Of a DNA stretch of 64,000 nt, positions 37,661 to 51,321 are shown piece by piece. Source of the DNA: Rhea pennata (lineage: Eukaryota > Chordata > Aves > Rheiformes > Rheidae); NCBI RefSeq assembly GCF_028389875.1, contig NC_084702.1, positions 62,722,553-62,786,552 of the forward strand, read 5' to 3'. Positions within the stretch are counted from its first letter, which is position 1, and every line of letters starts with the position of its first letter. The notes below the pieces were generated by a model, which did not search any database, had not been told where the DNA came from, and worked only from the letters and a program-made list of their open reading frames with translations. The position numbers and the translations under genes are program-made.

Positions 37661-39573
37661 AAGTTATTGTTATTGTGGGGAGCATCTTGAAGTAAAGGTT
37701 AAAAATAGCAGGTTTAGGGACTTGGTAGGCATTTCAGGATTTATTTACCCATTATTAGCTAAATCCCAATAAAAATGATTTACAGCTTAACAAAGTATTC
37801 TTTTTCATCCTCAAGATAGAAAATGAGCAGCAGCTCATGATAATGAAAAGAGACTGTTTAGTGAAAAAATGCCAGCAAAACACAATACAGACTTCTGTTG
37901 AAAGTTGCAGAATTACAGATATGTAATTGCAATGATTTGCTATCAAAATATTACAATGAGACAAGTCATGAAGTAAAATAAGCAAAAATAAAGAGTTAGA
38001 AGTCTTCTTATAGTAAAGGAGAATCAAAACGTTTGGTAATTTGGTGGTAGGTTAATGCAAGACGTTAGCTGTGTCAGTCACCGAGGTCAACATTGAAATG
38101 AAGCATGACATCTATATAAATATTTTAAAAAATACATATTATTTGCAGCATATCTCAGCTGTAACACCAGACCATAATACATGCTTTAAAACCAGCTAGA
38201 AGAATATTTTAAGCGATATAATCGTGAGGTATTCCAGCTTATGCAAGCCTTGAGAGAGAAACACACCCAGAGAACTGAACTCACCTTCAGACCAGGGTTT
38301 CTAATGAACTAAGGCATGGTTTCAAATCAGCATTTGAAGGTGATGACTTCAGCTTCGTCTTAGTAAGTCTGTGTAGCTTCAGAAAAGTGAAAGCACATCT
38401 GAAATTGCTTTACATTTAACTGATATATTTTGCTTCATAAGTTCTATAAGTATAATGAAGATCAATTGCTTAATCAAGACAGTGAGCATTGAAGTAAACA
38501 ATTTATGCAGGGAATATGTGAATATGGCTAGTTCCATCACCCCCAAATCAAAGAACAGAAAGAACAAATCAAGATGAACAGAAATCAGTTAGAAAACAAT
38601 AATACATATTAGATGGACACACTGGGCTTCTCAGTGATAGCTAGAAAATTTCCAGTTGAATAAATGTTTGGATAAAGTAAATCATTAGCATAACACCCAA
38701 AGAAGATGAAAGAAATATTTCTGCATGCTAATAAGGGTACAGTCTAGCATGAAGAGCTTGCTAACAGACCTAGCAGCAATCAAGAGGCAAGTGATCTGGT
38801 TGTGGTAGGCTCTCAAGCTGACAATAAACAAAGAGGGAAATTGGAAATCAGGAGGAAAAAAAGAAAAGACATATAAACACAATGTATTTTATGAATACTA
38901 AAACAGTTTGCCAAAAATGTGATAGAACTATAAAGCTGGACAAATGTAAGAGGAACCTCCCAGAAAGCTATTAGCATAAGTCCAGATAATCTTGAAAAGA
39001 TGAGGTTCACATGACAAAAAATAGTCTATTGGCACTGTGGAATTTGTCGTAAGATAGTGAGACTTCTGAACTTAATGACTTCATGACAAAGTGAAAAGTT
39101 TATGTGGAAGGTTGAAAAAAAATATCTCCAGGGAGACAGGGTTAGCTTGGCTTGGCTGTAAGCTAAATGCAAGGTAATTTCTATTGAGCTCTTCTGGAAA
39201 TTCACAAATACCTTCCAGGAGCTGCTTGTATTTCACATGTGACTTCAGTGATAACAGATAACATGACTTCAAGTGTATCACTATTTCTGGGCCTTCCAGT
39301 AATCTTAACTTTCCTCAACTCACTTAACGTGATTAAAAGACAAACCTGTATAACTCGTAGTCATGGATTTTTTTGGCACAGGACCTCAAACAAAAGCATA
39401 AGATTAAAATACATTTAAGCAAAGCCTGTGCAAACAGCAACAGGTCGCCAAGAAAGAAAACCACTAGCATGATGCACTGTGGATAAAATTAACATAGATT
39501 GATGAGAGAGTGTTCATTTTTGAGGCTGTAGCTATTTATTTCATATTTGATCACCCACAACACATTGAACTAA
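37661..39573. other. AT-rich non-coding stretch
   Basis: Uniform AT-rich sequence, all frames closed at short intervals. The short minus-strand frames at 37755-38027 and 38379-39281 are Leu/Phe/Ser-rich with no domain. Nothing recognised. Confidence 0.5.
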
Positions 39574-39614
39574 ATAGGAGATCCTCTTTGACTTCAGAGG
39601 ACCTGGATAATATC
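39574..39614. mobile_element. Old palindromic repeat, copy B (partial)
   Basis: AATAGGAGATC, TTTGACTTCAGAGGACC and TGGATAATAT match in order the right half of the palindromic pattern at 17569. Short and diverged, so confidence is low. Confidence 0.25.
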
Positions 39615-42600
39615 CCTAGAATTTGACAGAATCTTTGAAACAGTAAAAAGTGTGTGAATGACATCACACTGATGTCAGTTCTTAAAAAAGGGGATTTCCA
39701 TAGAAGTTCATAGAGTCTGTGTCCTACTCATACAATGCAAGAATGTATTAAGACATCAGAACTGGGACTGAAAACCAGTGGGGCCCCTGGAGGACTGAGG
39801 ACCTGTGAGTAATTTAGTGCTGACAGTTTAGAACAACCTGATTTCATTTCAGTTCCAGTTCATATAAAGCAAGCACATGAACTCTTTCCTGTTTTCCCAA
39901 CAGTAACTCTATTTCATATATTTCTCACGTGTCCTACCTATCACTTTAACAGTGCCATTCATTTGACCTACATTTGACATTTATTTTAGGATGAGATGAA
40001 TTATGTGGTAGTAGCATCTGTTTTTCTCTTGACTATGACAGACTCCAGGGTGACTCACTCAGAAGTTGGTATCTATAGTGCAAATAAATATCTATAGCAT
40101 AGTTTAGTCAGATGGATCCCACCCATGGAATTTTAAGTATACTATGCTTTATATGCAAGCACATACTTATCCTGAAGTAAAGAGGGTTACAAGCCATTCA
40201 AAGCAATCTCTCCTTGCAGCATGTCAGCCCAACACCAATGCCTGGTTCCATGACAGAAACTCAGCCTCAAGAATTTATTTTGGTCAAGAGAGCTAACAAA
40301 AAGTAAATTGTCTAGCAACCAAACATCTCCTTCTCCATGATTATTGCCTTAGTAAAGAGTCTTCTATTACAGCAGTGGCTGGATGCCTTCTTGCACCATA
40401 ATTAGTCATGGGAGTCATTAATTTACCCCAGCAGGAATCCGAGAGTGAATTAGTGGAGCTCTATGCTGTCTGCCCTGTGCCATATACCACCAGTACTCAC
40501 CAACAAGTAACCCCAAATAATTCCAATGTGCCTATTTTAGTGACATGCTATCGTTATTTCTGAGGTAAACAAAACGGAGAACTCTGAAAGAGTACCACCT
40601 GACAACCCTTTCATGACTTTATGGTGCTATACATGCATACACTCAATATTGTTTAACATCCTGATCTGTGCAAAATATTTTCATAGGAGCTATAATGTAT
40701 GGAGGGAAAATATTTTTTCCCAGAAAGGATTTGTAAAATGATCAAAAATAACAAACCCCATGGTCCAAAGAGACTTACTCTATGCAGATATTCAAACTTG
40801 TTATTTTAGTGTTTCTTGATATTAAAGTATCACACTGGCTGTAAAAGATATTCTACCATTTCACACACCATCTTGAGCACTGGGAATCATAAAACCAGAC
40901 AATGACTGCTTTCTGATGGAACTAAAGTTCTTATGCCAAATTTCTTCTGAACACATTTCTCAATTTATTGATTAAAATTTGTCTGAGCTGTCTCCAACAA
41001 TCAGATATTTGAATCAGGCAGCAAGAGATCAGACATGTACTGAAAATGTAACAGATGCCCTGAAAGCATGTCATACTCTCCTGAACTTGTGGCCCTTTTT
41101 TTTTTCTTTGCTAGTTAGTAAAGTGAATTTGTTTTGCGGATTGCTATCCTTTTGCTAATGTGCACAGAATGCAGTCAAAATTGACTGCAGACATCCTTTT
41201 CAGAATGCTGTTAGGTCCAGATGTCAAGGGCACATTTCATCCACAAACTGCTGTGTGTCAAATCTGGCGTGTTTCGGGTTACCCCAGCTTTTCATTTTGG
41301 GTAAAATGGTTTCAGTGATGCTATGCTGGTTTGCAATAGCTGAGGATCTGGCCTGTTCTGGAAACACTGTTTGGTCAGGAGGAATGATAAATGTATGTCC
41401 CTTTGAAATAAAGTCAATCTGGCAACCTTTGGATACCACTAAACTAGGTCTGTTAGGAGAATTAAACAGACATATCGCTATTTATCAGTCGCAACCACAG
41501 ATCTATATTTGCCCTACAGGAACTAGCAGTGTGGGAGCCTGATTAAACAGAGCACTTTACTTACAACTCTAGTTGGGTCCACTAAGCTGATCTTTGTACG
41601 ACTACCTCAGGAAGCAGCTGGGCTATTGCTTCAGTCTCCTCTCTGTGAGCCATAGCAGTATCAGTCGCATCCTCAGCAGTTGGTGGGAAAGCTGAAGGCC
41701 AGAAAGAGCCTTCAGGTATGTATTGAAAGATGTTTTAAGAGTACTGCACAGATGCGCTTTTCTCAATACAACTAATATAAACATGGAGTTATTTCATAAA
41801 TATAACTTTGGCAAAGTCTTTCAGGGATGGTTGCTCACAATGTCTTCAATAACTGCAGCAATGCAGGGAGTATGGAGAAGTAAATCCATGAAATATCTTT
41901 TAGTTTCAGAGGAGCCCACAGTAGCCAGATAAAGTATTTGTGTTGAGACATGAGTGTTCAGTCTCTCTTAGATCAGCATGCAAAAGAAATAACTTAGTCA
42001 AGGGAGTGGACCATGGCTTCCAGGGTCTCCACACTCACTATGGTGCTCATTATTTGTCAGTGAAGTACAGAGCAAATACCACAGTCTCGTCTTTGCTTTG
42101 AGCTGCATGGTGAGTCTTCCTCCTTTTCCCTCCTCCACTGAACAAACTGCTAAAAGGCATGTATAAAGCTGTGGCAGAGATAATAAGAACTAAAGGAGTC
42201 GTAGCAGGTGTTGAGCATTAGAGTACCATCTGGGGCTGTCTAATTCCAGCCAAAACAGTCTCCTCCACAACTGCTCAGAAGGGTGGGATGGGATAGTTAC
42301 TCAAAGTCAGGACAGGCAGAAAGGAAAGCAGAAGCTTTGGCTCAAGCCTGGAGATTGTTACAGGAGCCAGCAAGATTGCAGCTATGCTATTAATTACTAG
42401 GAAGAATTAATGAAAGTGCCAGCTCACATTCTTTCTGTAATAAATTTTGCTCATGTAGCATGACATCTTGAAATTGCCCTTTACTTTGACTGTGTAAGCC
42501 AGATTCCAGAAACCTGGTGCAAATCACATCAGCAAAAACATGAACAGTGTTGCCCCGCCCTATTTGAGGTTAAGTTGAGCTAAAATATTCCTTATCTTCC

Positions 42601-44646
42601 TCAGACAACGACTGAAAAAACAGAGGCCACCACAACATACTGAAACTCAATTATCTCTCAAAGCCTAAAGCACAAGGCTCCATAGGTTATTATCAACCTT
42701 TTGAATGGCTTCCAAGAAACACATGGAAGTCAGTGCAGAGTTTACATCTGTGATTTTGTTTGTCATGTGTCCCCTGAGTGTGGTGTTATTAACTTATCTG
42801 TACTCTGTACCAGCTGCAACTTCTGAGGAAATTCAGGGATTGTCCCCTCTGAAATACTGCAACTGCTAAATGTTTCTCAAGCAATGATAAACTGAAACAC
42901 ACACATTTTATGGCTGGCTATGTTGGGATAGGTAGGTTAGTGAAAACACCTTTAAATCCCATTAATATATTTGATTCTGGAGCTACTCTCTTTTACTGCA
43001 AAAGTGAGAACAAAACAACAAATAATTTTTAATCTCACTGGTATTGGAACTGCAATCTGATGAAGATGTAAAATCAGACTCTAAATAACTGAGATGATGA
43101 TGCTCGGTCTTTTCTGTCTGAATTATTTTTAGCAATGCTGTTTACTTTTTATTAGGTAAATAGATGTGTGCAGACAGTGAAATTCTAACCAACTACTTTG
43201 TACTTGTAGCTCGTAAAGTTGGTAATAGAGTATTATGATCCAAATTAAATACCCTGAGAAGGATAAGAATGGTTAGCCTGTTTTGGAAAGCAGCTTGTGA
43301 CTCGTGCTGTTGAGTCATATGACAGAGGTTTAGCCAGAACAGAGGATGGGTGCTATGACGCTCAGTGAATGCCATGCTAGACAACACTGCTGGTGCTTCA
43401 TGCTGCCTCCTGCAGCACTCCGTACCTGATATTTCAAGACAAGCTATGCATTATATCTGTGCCATGAGTGAGATTTTAAAAAATCATGTTATATTACTCC
43501 CTCTTAAATCAATATACAGCTCTTATTGATATAAATAGGAGAAGAGAGAGCTTGACATTGAAATGGTCAAAGTTGCATCTGTGTCTCTCAGCTTTGTTTT
43601 TCGTATCGGCTAGGCCCTTCTGAAGAGCCAAAGCCAACAAATAGAAAGCAGTAGGGAAAGGACTTTAGGTTTACATGGCTGTCTGAATCTGGGCTGAATG
43701 CTTTGGAAGACTCCACCATAACAAAATATCATCTCCTTCCATGTAAATACATAGTCTAGAACTTTCGTTTCTTGATGGACTGTACTTCTGTTTAATAGTA
43801 TTCTTTTTCTTGCAATCGATTTTATAGAAATAATTAGTTTTATGCAAGACAAATATAATTTTCTCTAATTATGTTCTGCATGTACATGTTAGATTTCATG
43901 TAATAAAGGAAAAGAATCAATATAAAGAGTGTAAGGAAGTTTTGTACATGGTTAGCTACAATATGTATTACCTTTGATATTTGTAATTGCTTTGTCTATA
44001 ATGCCAAAGAGAAAATATTAATATAATGAGCAAAAAACCACCCAAGTTTATCATATATTCTCATTCTCATGTACATTGTATATTCAGTCCAGTAGATAAC
44101 ATTATGATTATCTTGGTCATGTGGTAAGCAAAAGCCATGTTTTTTTTCTTGGCAGCTAATGGTGCTAATTCTTATGACACTGTCTTGTAGCTTTGGAAAA
44201 GATGAACCCCAGTGCTACAAAATCTTTTTCTCATAAATTCTGAACCTGTACCATGCTTTGCAAAGTCTAAACACACAGATTTGGTCAGAGGCTTCGGATC
44301 CAGTTATCAATATCACAAAACCAATACCCTATTATTTCTAATCATTATAGTTTCTGTTATGGCAATACACACATAGCAGCTGGTGGAAAACTGAGCTCTG
44401 TTAGGCTCAGTTCTGTACAAACATGGGCTCCTGGGCAGCCCCTGCTTTCTAAGCATGATCTGTCTGTTCAACACAGTAACTTCTGAGCTCCTTTTGCATC
44501 ATGTCATAGGGTTTTGGAAAGGTTCCCTGTGACTGATTATGTATACTTCTTTAAACTAGATCCAAGTGTCAGTGTCTAGGCTTAAAAATACTGGCCCATC
44601 TCCATAAAAGTATGTTTTATCACAGATAATAGACATTAGAAAATAA
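39615..44646. other. Large AT-rich non-coding stretch
   Basis: About 5 kb with no recognisable gene, RNA or repeat. The longest frame is 95 codons (41255-41542), without a domain. A donor-like CAG|GTATGT lies at about 41715. A T-run is at 41095-41104. Confidence 0.5.
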
Positions 44647-44890
44647 ATGATGGAAAAGACCTATGATATCATCTTGTATGGCTGTTCTCTACAGTATACG
44701 TCAGGCTGCTTTGTTCTATCCAGTTTAAATGACTCTCAGGCTTTCATCAGGCTCTTTTACAGTATAATTTATCTTACAGCCATGATATCTTTCCAGATAT
44801 TCAGTCTACATTTTACTACACTATGTTTCATCCCACTATTTTGAACTGTCCTTCTAAGTAAAGAATCAGGATCTCTTTGATTTCTGGCTT
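44647..44890 (-). mobile_element. Ancient CR1-type LINE remnant, 3' end region
   Basis: The plus-strand reading follows the reverse complement of a CR1/L3-like 3' region. It begins GATGGAAAAGACCTATGAT with an ATCATCTTGT block, then a TATCCAGTTTAAATGACTC block, ACAGTATAATTTATCTTACAG, TTCCAGATATTCAGTCTACA and ATGTTTCATCCCACTATT. The element therefore lies on the minus strand. No clear 3' terminal microsatellite-like repeat is left at the left end. It covers a more 3' part of CR1 than the 12.3-kb copy. Divergence is high, so it is old. Confidence 0.75.
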
Positions 44891-46261
44891 CTTGGGAACT
44901 ACAAAAAATTCTGGACTTAAGATTATGGAAAACTCTAAACAGATAGAAAAATGTATGTATGTACGTCACAAGTGCAGCTAATCCAAACTCTTTCAAACAG
45001 TTATGGTGCCCAACTGAATGCATCCATCTCCAATTCAGAACTATTCAGAGTAACAAAGTAGTTAGCTATTTTCTAACATTTTTAAAATGAGCTTTCCCAT
45101 TGCCATTTTATTTTTTATTTTCCCTAAAGCACATGCTTTTATCAGATGCAATAGATACAATTGTTCTTATAAAAATGTCTATTTATTTTCTATTAGTGCC
45201 TTTTGAATATACTAGTTTAAAAACACTGCCATGTAACACTCAATTTTACCCTGCATGATCCTTCCTCTGACCTTGGTCTCACACAATCATCTGTCCTCCC
45301 GAGCATTCTGCTTCAAGATGCCCTTCAGAAAAAAAGTCTAGTGGATAGACCATCCTAATTAACAAGAAGTGTTATCTAACTAATCTCATTAGACACTATA
45401 ATCCTGATTAAAATGTCCAGGTGACCAACATTTAATGAGATAAGTAAAAACATAGATCCAAAGAAAATCTCTATTTTTAATTGTTCTCAAGTAATAAAAT
45501 AATGCCTTTTACACCTGACGGATCTTTACAGATAGAGATACATAAAAGGAAACAGAAGACTTTACAATAGCTTTTTAGGCAATTTCACCATCTTTCATGC
45601 CTGCAGTACCTTTTCAAATAAGTAACAGGTATCAATAGTACAAACATACTAGGTTGGCCATTATATACTGAGAAATAGAGAGAGGTGTTTAGCACCTGCA
45701 AAGGAGAAATATTGACCAGAAAAACAAATTAATTGAAGTGTCAACTTTTGTACTACAACCAGAATTAAAGTTTGAAGACTGTTGTATCCCATAAAACAAG
45801 CAACATACTATATCCCCTGCACCTCTGGCAGCTTTGGCTCTACTTGCTCTGCTACAAAAGGCATCATGAAGATATACTTTCTTCCCCAAAGCGTGTGGCC
45901 CAGTGACACCTTGGGGTATATTTGCCCCACCACTGATAATCAGCACTGTGAAACACTGTCTTCCCTGCCCAAAACAAAACGTGGCAGCAGATTGTACAGA
46001 AATGGCCTTACTGTAAGCTAGAGTTTGCTGATGTTTGCTAAGCAATTTTAAGTATGTTAAGCTTTCTAGCCTCTTTACAGTCTAAGAAAGAACTTTATCT
46101 TCTCTTCTCTCTTGAGTACCCTCCTACTACAGGAAAAGCAAACCTGCGCCAAGATACTTCATAATCTTTTCTGCCATTATGCCGTATGTCAGATATTAAT
46201 GACAGGTTTTTGTAATATAACCTATGGCTGCCTTTTTAAGTTTGTTTTACTAATTACTGGC
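44891..46261. other. Non-coding stretch, nothing recognised
   Basis: Open frames of 84-118 codons on the minus strand without domains. A short CTAGGTTGGCC near 45649 recalls a mariner end but lacks a partner. Nothing firm. Confidence 0.45.
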
Positions 46262-46305
46262 CTAAATTCAGCACTGCCAGAACTCCATTGATTCAACAGA
46301 AGAAT
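46262..46305. mobile_element. Old palindromic repeat, copy C (partial)
   Basis: CTAAATTCAGCACTGCC followed by GAACTCCATTGATTCAACAG matches, with gaps, one arm of the pattern seen at 17569 and 53957. Only one arm is preserved. Confidence 0.3.
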
Positions 46306-47631
46306 CTTCTGAATAAATCTGTCCCTCATGTTTAAGCAGCTGCTATACATGCTCTGGCTCCTTGACCTTGTATTCCCCTAAGAAAATGATCATAGAAATA
46401 TCTGTATCCCTTTATCACAGAATCATTTCTTCAAGGAGGGTCTTTCCATAACTTCCCTCAGTTTATCTCATTTCATGGCTCTCAGTTGTAAAAATTTGAA
46501 AAAGAAAATATCCATTTGTTTCTACTCGAAGAAATCACCATTTTGTTCATCACTATTACAAACTTCCACCAAACTCAGAACATTTGCACTGGCTGCTGGC
46601 ATAAGCCCCATTATGCAGGAGGAGCTGGGCCCAGCACCACAGTAGAATGTAGATCTCTAAGCGTCACTGACAGAAATAAATAGATATAGATAAATATAAA
46701 ATCAGGAATACTGCAGAGAATAACACTTGCCATTTCTGACAGTACAAGATTACTGTGCACAACAACTTTAACCATGTAATTTAGGACGAAGGTAGAAGGC
46801 AAAAGCATATGCAAGTTCAATAGCACAACAGATAAACTGATAAAGAATAGATCCACTGACTACAGTTATCCATGACAATCTGGACAGGACTTCCAGCACA
46901 GGAAGTCTGTAAAACACTGATTATTGGAAAACTGGCAGGGCATACTAGAGAAATGTATTTCTAAACATGCTCAGTTCTTACACTTCTAAGCACCTGCTGC
47001 TGACTGTGGTTGGAGAAAGGACACAAGAGGAGAAGGCCTGTTGGTCTCATAAATATGGTAGTTCCTGTAGTCTCAGTATCGTTGAGGATAAAAGCCCCCA
47101 GTGCCTTTTTCATCATGTTGTATGGACCAGACCTCACAAAAGCCGTCCTCAGACAAACTATCCTTCCGGACTAGTACAGAGTCACTCAGGAGTTTTAGTA
47201 ACTGATCCAAGGGTGCATCTCCATGATCATGGCCTTAATTTTAGACAATTGCTCCTGGCTGTAGAGTTTTGATGGAGTGATTTCACACTTGGGCTGAGTT
47301 ATAAATCTGCCATGGATTAAGCAGAGCTCACCACAGCCACGGGGTGGATTGGAGAGGCTGCACAGCTGCTCCCCTCCCGTGTGACCTAAAGCATGTGCCA
47401 CATGGAGGTCTAGTCTCCATCCCCCTCCCACTATCCACCAGTAAATCTGCTCCCGGATTAGGCAAGTTCAGTATAAGGTTGTCTGTTATCTGCCTTTATT
47501 TCAAATAGATCTATTTTTTCTGTGTCTGAGCCCATTCTAATATCTCTGCTGATGAATTTCTCTTGTAACCTATCTTAACACCCAGGTCAGGATTGGTAAA
47601 GGCTTTACCATGTCTTTGCATATAAATACAA
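46306..47631. other. Non-coding stretch, nothing recognised
   Basis: ATCACAGAATCATTTC near 46416 recalls the end of CR1 but the rest does not follow. A 101-codon frame (46967-47272) has no domain. Confidence 0.45.
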
Positions 47632-47677
47632 TGTGTTTGTGTGTGTGTTTGTGTTTGTGTGCGTGTGTGTGTGTGTA
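47632..47677. repeat. Interrupted GT microsatellite
   Basis: GT units with TTT and GC interruptions (GTGTTTGTGTGTGTGTTTG and a second GTGCGTGTGTGTGTGTGT part). The Thr/His/Gln-rich minus-strand frame is its translation. Confidence 0.85.
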
Positions 47678-48959
47678 TTGCCAAAGCTGACAAATTACTT
47701 TAAACTACTTGTTGTTCATCTTGTTCGAGTGGTCATCTAAGAGTATTGTGTACAACAAAATTTGCTTGTTAGATGCTTCAGTGGAACTGTACAGCTACGG
47801 CCTTGCTTGTATAACTTCCTGTAGGGACAGAGTTGTCCTGGAAGAATAGTGTGTACTTGTCACTTTTGGAAAAAACATAAGAAAACTCAGAAAAGTAGAT
47901 GATGACTGATATTTTAGAGCAGCAGAATAATACATCAGCTATACTTTCTCATTCATCCACCCTGGGAATCATGACACTTTCATGATTTGCAGACATGACG
48001 GTTTCATATTCATGCAGTTGTCAAGATAGTGGTGGATAACTGACAACCCTGCAAGTCATAGCAAACTAAAATTCTGCAATAGAAAAATATTTGTAAAGGA
48101 CTTTCTTTACTAGTCAAATAATTTGAATACAAACACACAACAAATCTGGCATGCCTCTTCCTATTCCTTGAGACTGTCTCTTTTCCAATAATTACAGTAC
48201 TTGTTATATTTACTTCTATACTGCCATATCCACCCACTGATAATTAATAGCTGAGGATTTACAGATTCCCAAAGTGACTCCAATTAGGAAAGAACAAGCT
48301 AATGTGTAAGAGTGTTATCATTTCAAAATAATTTGAGTCTTAGAAAGTGCAGAGCTAAAAACATGATCAAAGAACTTTAAAATGCTTCAACCTTTAGTCA
48401 GTCACACAACAATCAGAATCAAGTTGTCTTGCAAGGTCTCCATGAGGGGTAAAAGGATGGGTTGTCAGGGTATTTACTTCAGTGCCTGAGTTAGTGAGAA
48501 AAATGTCATTGCTTCCTGTGTACACTTCCCAGTATCTATTGCCCTTCTGTGGCTGCACACAGTGGCACTGCCACAAAACCCCGAATGAGTGGGACCAGGC
48601 TGCAGCAGCTCCACATAAGCCAGGGACAGCCAGATCCGTCGCTGCACCCCAGCAGCTCGGCTCAGCCCAGGGTGGGCCAGCAAATACTGCATTTTGGTCA
48701 CTGACAGGTTCTATCCTATTCCCAGAGCAAAGACATTTTCCTACCAGCTACATGCTGAAAGAAGCTGCGATGCCTGTTTGTGTGTGTCTGGGGGTGGGGG
48801 ACATCACTGCCAAGGGACTATACATTCATTCTTTTAATATTTGTTTTCACTCTTTTCTGGGAAATATTTTACTTTAAATTTGCCTCATCAGACTGAAAAA
48901 TGTTTCCCTCTCCCTGGAAATCAGCAGAGTGACAGTTTTGCTGGGAAGGTCTGTGCTTG
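47678..48959. other. Non-coding stretch, nothing recognised
   Basis: A 131-codon plus-strand frame (48482-48877) overlaps frames on the other strand and has no domain. GC rises towards the right. Confidence 0.45.
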
Positions 48960-49370
48960 CTTCGTCTTTTGAGGACCGTGCTAAGGCAGGCTCCGTAGGG
49001 TGGGGAGCAAGGCTTGCCCTTTCCTCTGTCACCCACTGTGCCACAGAAGGCTAAACGCAAGGCAAAGCTGCCATCCCTCTGCACGGGCGCTGCAGGGCCC
49101 CAGGCGCCAGGCGAATTACTTACTGCCTGAGGTCAAACTGCACGGGCGCAAGGTTTGGTTTCATGGCTCGGTTATGCCAGGTGAGCATGCTCCTGTATTT
49201 GGAGCTGCACAAAGCTGCGCTGCTTACACAGTGGCAGGTTGCCATTGCCATCCTTTTACTACTCCCTCAGAGATCAAAGGGGAAAGCCACGGTCCTACAT
49301 GCGCCCCCTTATTTGGGGTGCCAGGTATCCTTGAGCAAACCACGAAGGAACGGCCCGTGTCGTTGTCTGA
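48960..49370. other. CpG-richer patch with a 12-bp repeat
   Basis: Roughly 18 or more CpG in about 410 bases with GC just above 50 percent, clearly higher than the surroundings but well below island density. CTGCACGGGCGC occurs at 49079-49090 and again at 49138-49149. A 137-codon frame on plus (49000-49413) has no domain, and CAG|GTGAGC near 49180 is a fair donor. It could be a weak alternative promoter, an exon of a non-coding RNA or an old CpG-rich insertion. Confidence 0.3.
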
Positions 49371-50327
49371 ACAGTGGGACTGCCATTCATCCAGCTTTTT
49401 GTTCAAGCTGTAGATGCTAGAGGCACCTTTGGCATCTCCTCTCTTCTACTCCTCCATTCCCATTCCCACACATCTACATGGAGTCAAGAAGAAACTGGCC
49501 TTTTTCAGGAGCAGTGACCTAAAATCATAGGGTACTTCTCCCGTTTATATCATGCTGAACTCAGCCTGCTACATGAGACTGTTTATGGAAATATTTATGG
49601 TGCTTAATCTGTGAATTACCTTCTGACAAACATTTCTGGAAGTTTCAATTACATTTGGAGAGGAAAAGTTCCTCCTTTTGCTGTTTTCCCATGGGATATT
49701 GTAGATAGATACTCCAAGCTGAAAAATGTTGTCTGACTGCATTAACATGGTGCTGAGCTTGAACTAACAAAGCAGGCTTGTCTTTGTGTCAGAGCACAAA
49801 TACGGCAAGCTCGTGCCTGTCCATCATACGCAGAATAAACATTCACAGAGTTTTCAAGTGGTCCCAGTGAGCTTCCAGTTTCTGTAGCCAGTTAAATTAT
49901 CCACATAATTTAACGTCACACTTTGACCCACTTGGAATGGTTTTGTAATCTCAGAGAAGTCCTCCAAGATTCAAAAATTACTTTATATAAAACCCACTTG
50001 TCAGCAGCAAACTATGGTTTTCACTTTCTTGTTGTACACTGACTACAGAGATCACAATTAGAAACAGGCAAATATTACAAGAGCCTTCTTCCAAACATTC
50101 ATTCATGCTTTTAAAAATCACATCAGTTACATACGCATATCTTTTGCATTTGCTTTCAAAGAATAGTTGATGAATATTATTATTATTTGTTCCACTTACA
50201 ATCTGCCAGTAAACCAGAACAGCAGAGCCTATGAGACCAGGCTTATGGCAGAACACAAATCTCCCAACTCAAAGACTGTCCTAGCTCCCACAGCCACGAT
50301 ATCCAGTGACTAAAGCACTGGCGTATC
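49371..50327. other. Non-coding stretch, nothing recognised
   Basis: AT-rich, with no gene or repeat recognised. Confidence 0.5.
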
Positions 50328-50343
50328 ACTGCCACCTGGAAGT
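50328..50343 (-). promoter_or_regulatory. CTCF-like motif
   Basis: The minus strand reads CTTCCAGGTGGCAGTG, matching the core AGGTGGCAGTG of the CTCF consensus, with mismatches in the first positions. CTCF sites set loop anchors in gene deserts. Motif only. Confidence 0.3.
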
Positions 50344-51299
50344 CCTTGATGCTAATCTCTGGCCTGCTAGCCTACTCTGGCCTTCTGAAGGCCTTCACAA
50401 GGCACTTCACCTTGATTTCTCTTTATGACATTTCTATATCTTATCTAGGTGGACTGAAAAGCCTCGGGATTGCAACAGGGTTTTGAGATGGGTTTCAGCA
50501 CTGCCTGGCATAATGGGAGCCCCCTGCTTGCTTGGCCCTCCAAGTACTACTGTGATTCCACACTAATTGCAGTACCTATTGTACAGGTGGTGGGAGAGGT
50601 GTCCAAAAATAGGTCATACATAGGTCTGAGGACTATTTGGTTGCATCAAAGTAATAGCAAATTCTATTATAATCCTGAGTCTTGCTGGGTTGCAGATTTG
50701 ATGTTCATTCAGTGTCTATAATTATGTAAGTCTTCAAGAGGATAACTTTGTTTTAGCCATTGTGTTTGGTTTTGTTCTGAACTTAATTCTGGTGCTTTAG
50801 CCTACTCAGCTGCATATCTTTATATTCTGACAGTGAGTGTACTAAATACATTCAGATACCAGTTAAATGTTTGCATTTCTGTTTGAGTTTCATATATACA
50901 GGGTTAAATTGTCTCTTCCATGTAAATATAATATCCTGTGTGCCCAGTTACTACCAATGCACTTGTCACCTTGTAAACCTTAAGTAAATCTAGTAATCTA
51001 GGATGAGATATCAACAGGAGTTCTGGGTATGCAAAGAATGTAGGACTAAGCCCTTCAGGCTGGAGTTTGTAGTTTGCATGTTATAGACACCTATTTTTTC
51101 TCATCTTTGAGGCTTAGGCATACCTCATTATGAAATGCAAAATACTGCTAGTCAAAACCTTAATAGACATGTATCTCTGATTATCCTGAACACAAAAAAA
51201 CCAAAGACCATCAGCTTCTTCATTCCACATGACACGCCTCATTATGATCTCACCAAAGAGAGTCAGAGGAGCAGCTTTTGATGCAACATTATGCAGCTG
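50344..51299. other. Non-coding stretch, nothing recognised
   Basis: An 83-codon plus-strand frame (50470-50721) without a domain. Nothing else. Confidence 0.5.
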
Positions 51300-51321
51300 T
51301 GTTATTTACCTGTTATTTACC
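51300..51321 (+). repeat. 11-bp exact tandem duplication
   Basis: TGTTATTTACC twice in a row. On the minus strand each copy ends in CAG|GTAAAT, a weak donor-like match, also duplicated. Confidence 0.8.

Noticed and set aside
45648..45672. Mariner-like end (CTAGGTTGGCC)
   Set aside because: Only about 11 bases match and no opposite inverted terminus or TA duplication was found.
46416..46460. CR1 3' end (ATCACAGAATCATTTC)
   Set aside because: The adjoining sequence does not follow CR1 beyond the first bases.
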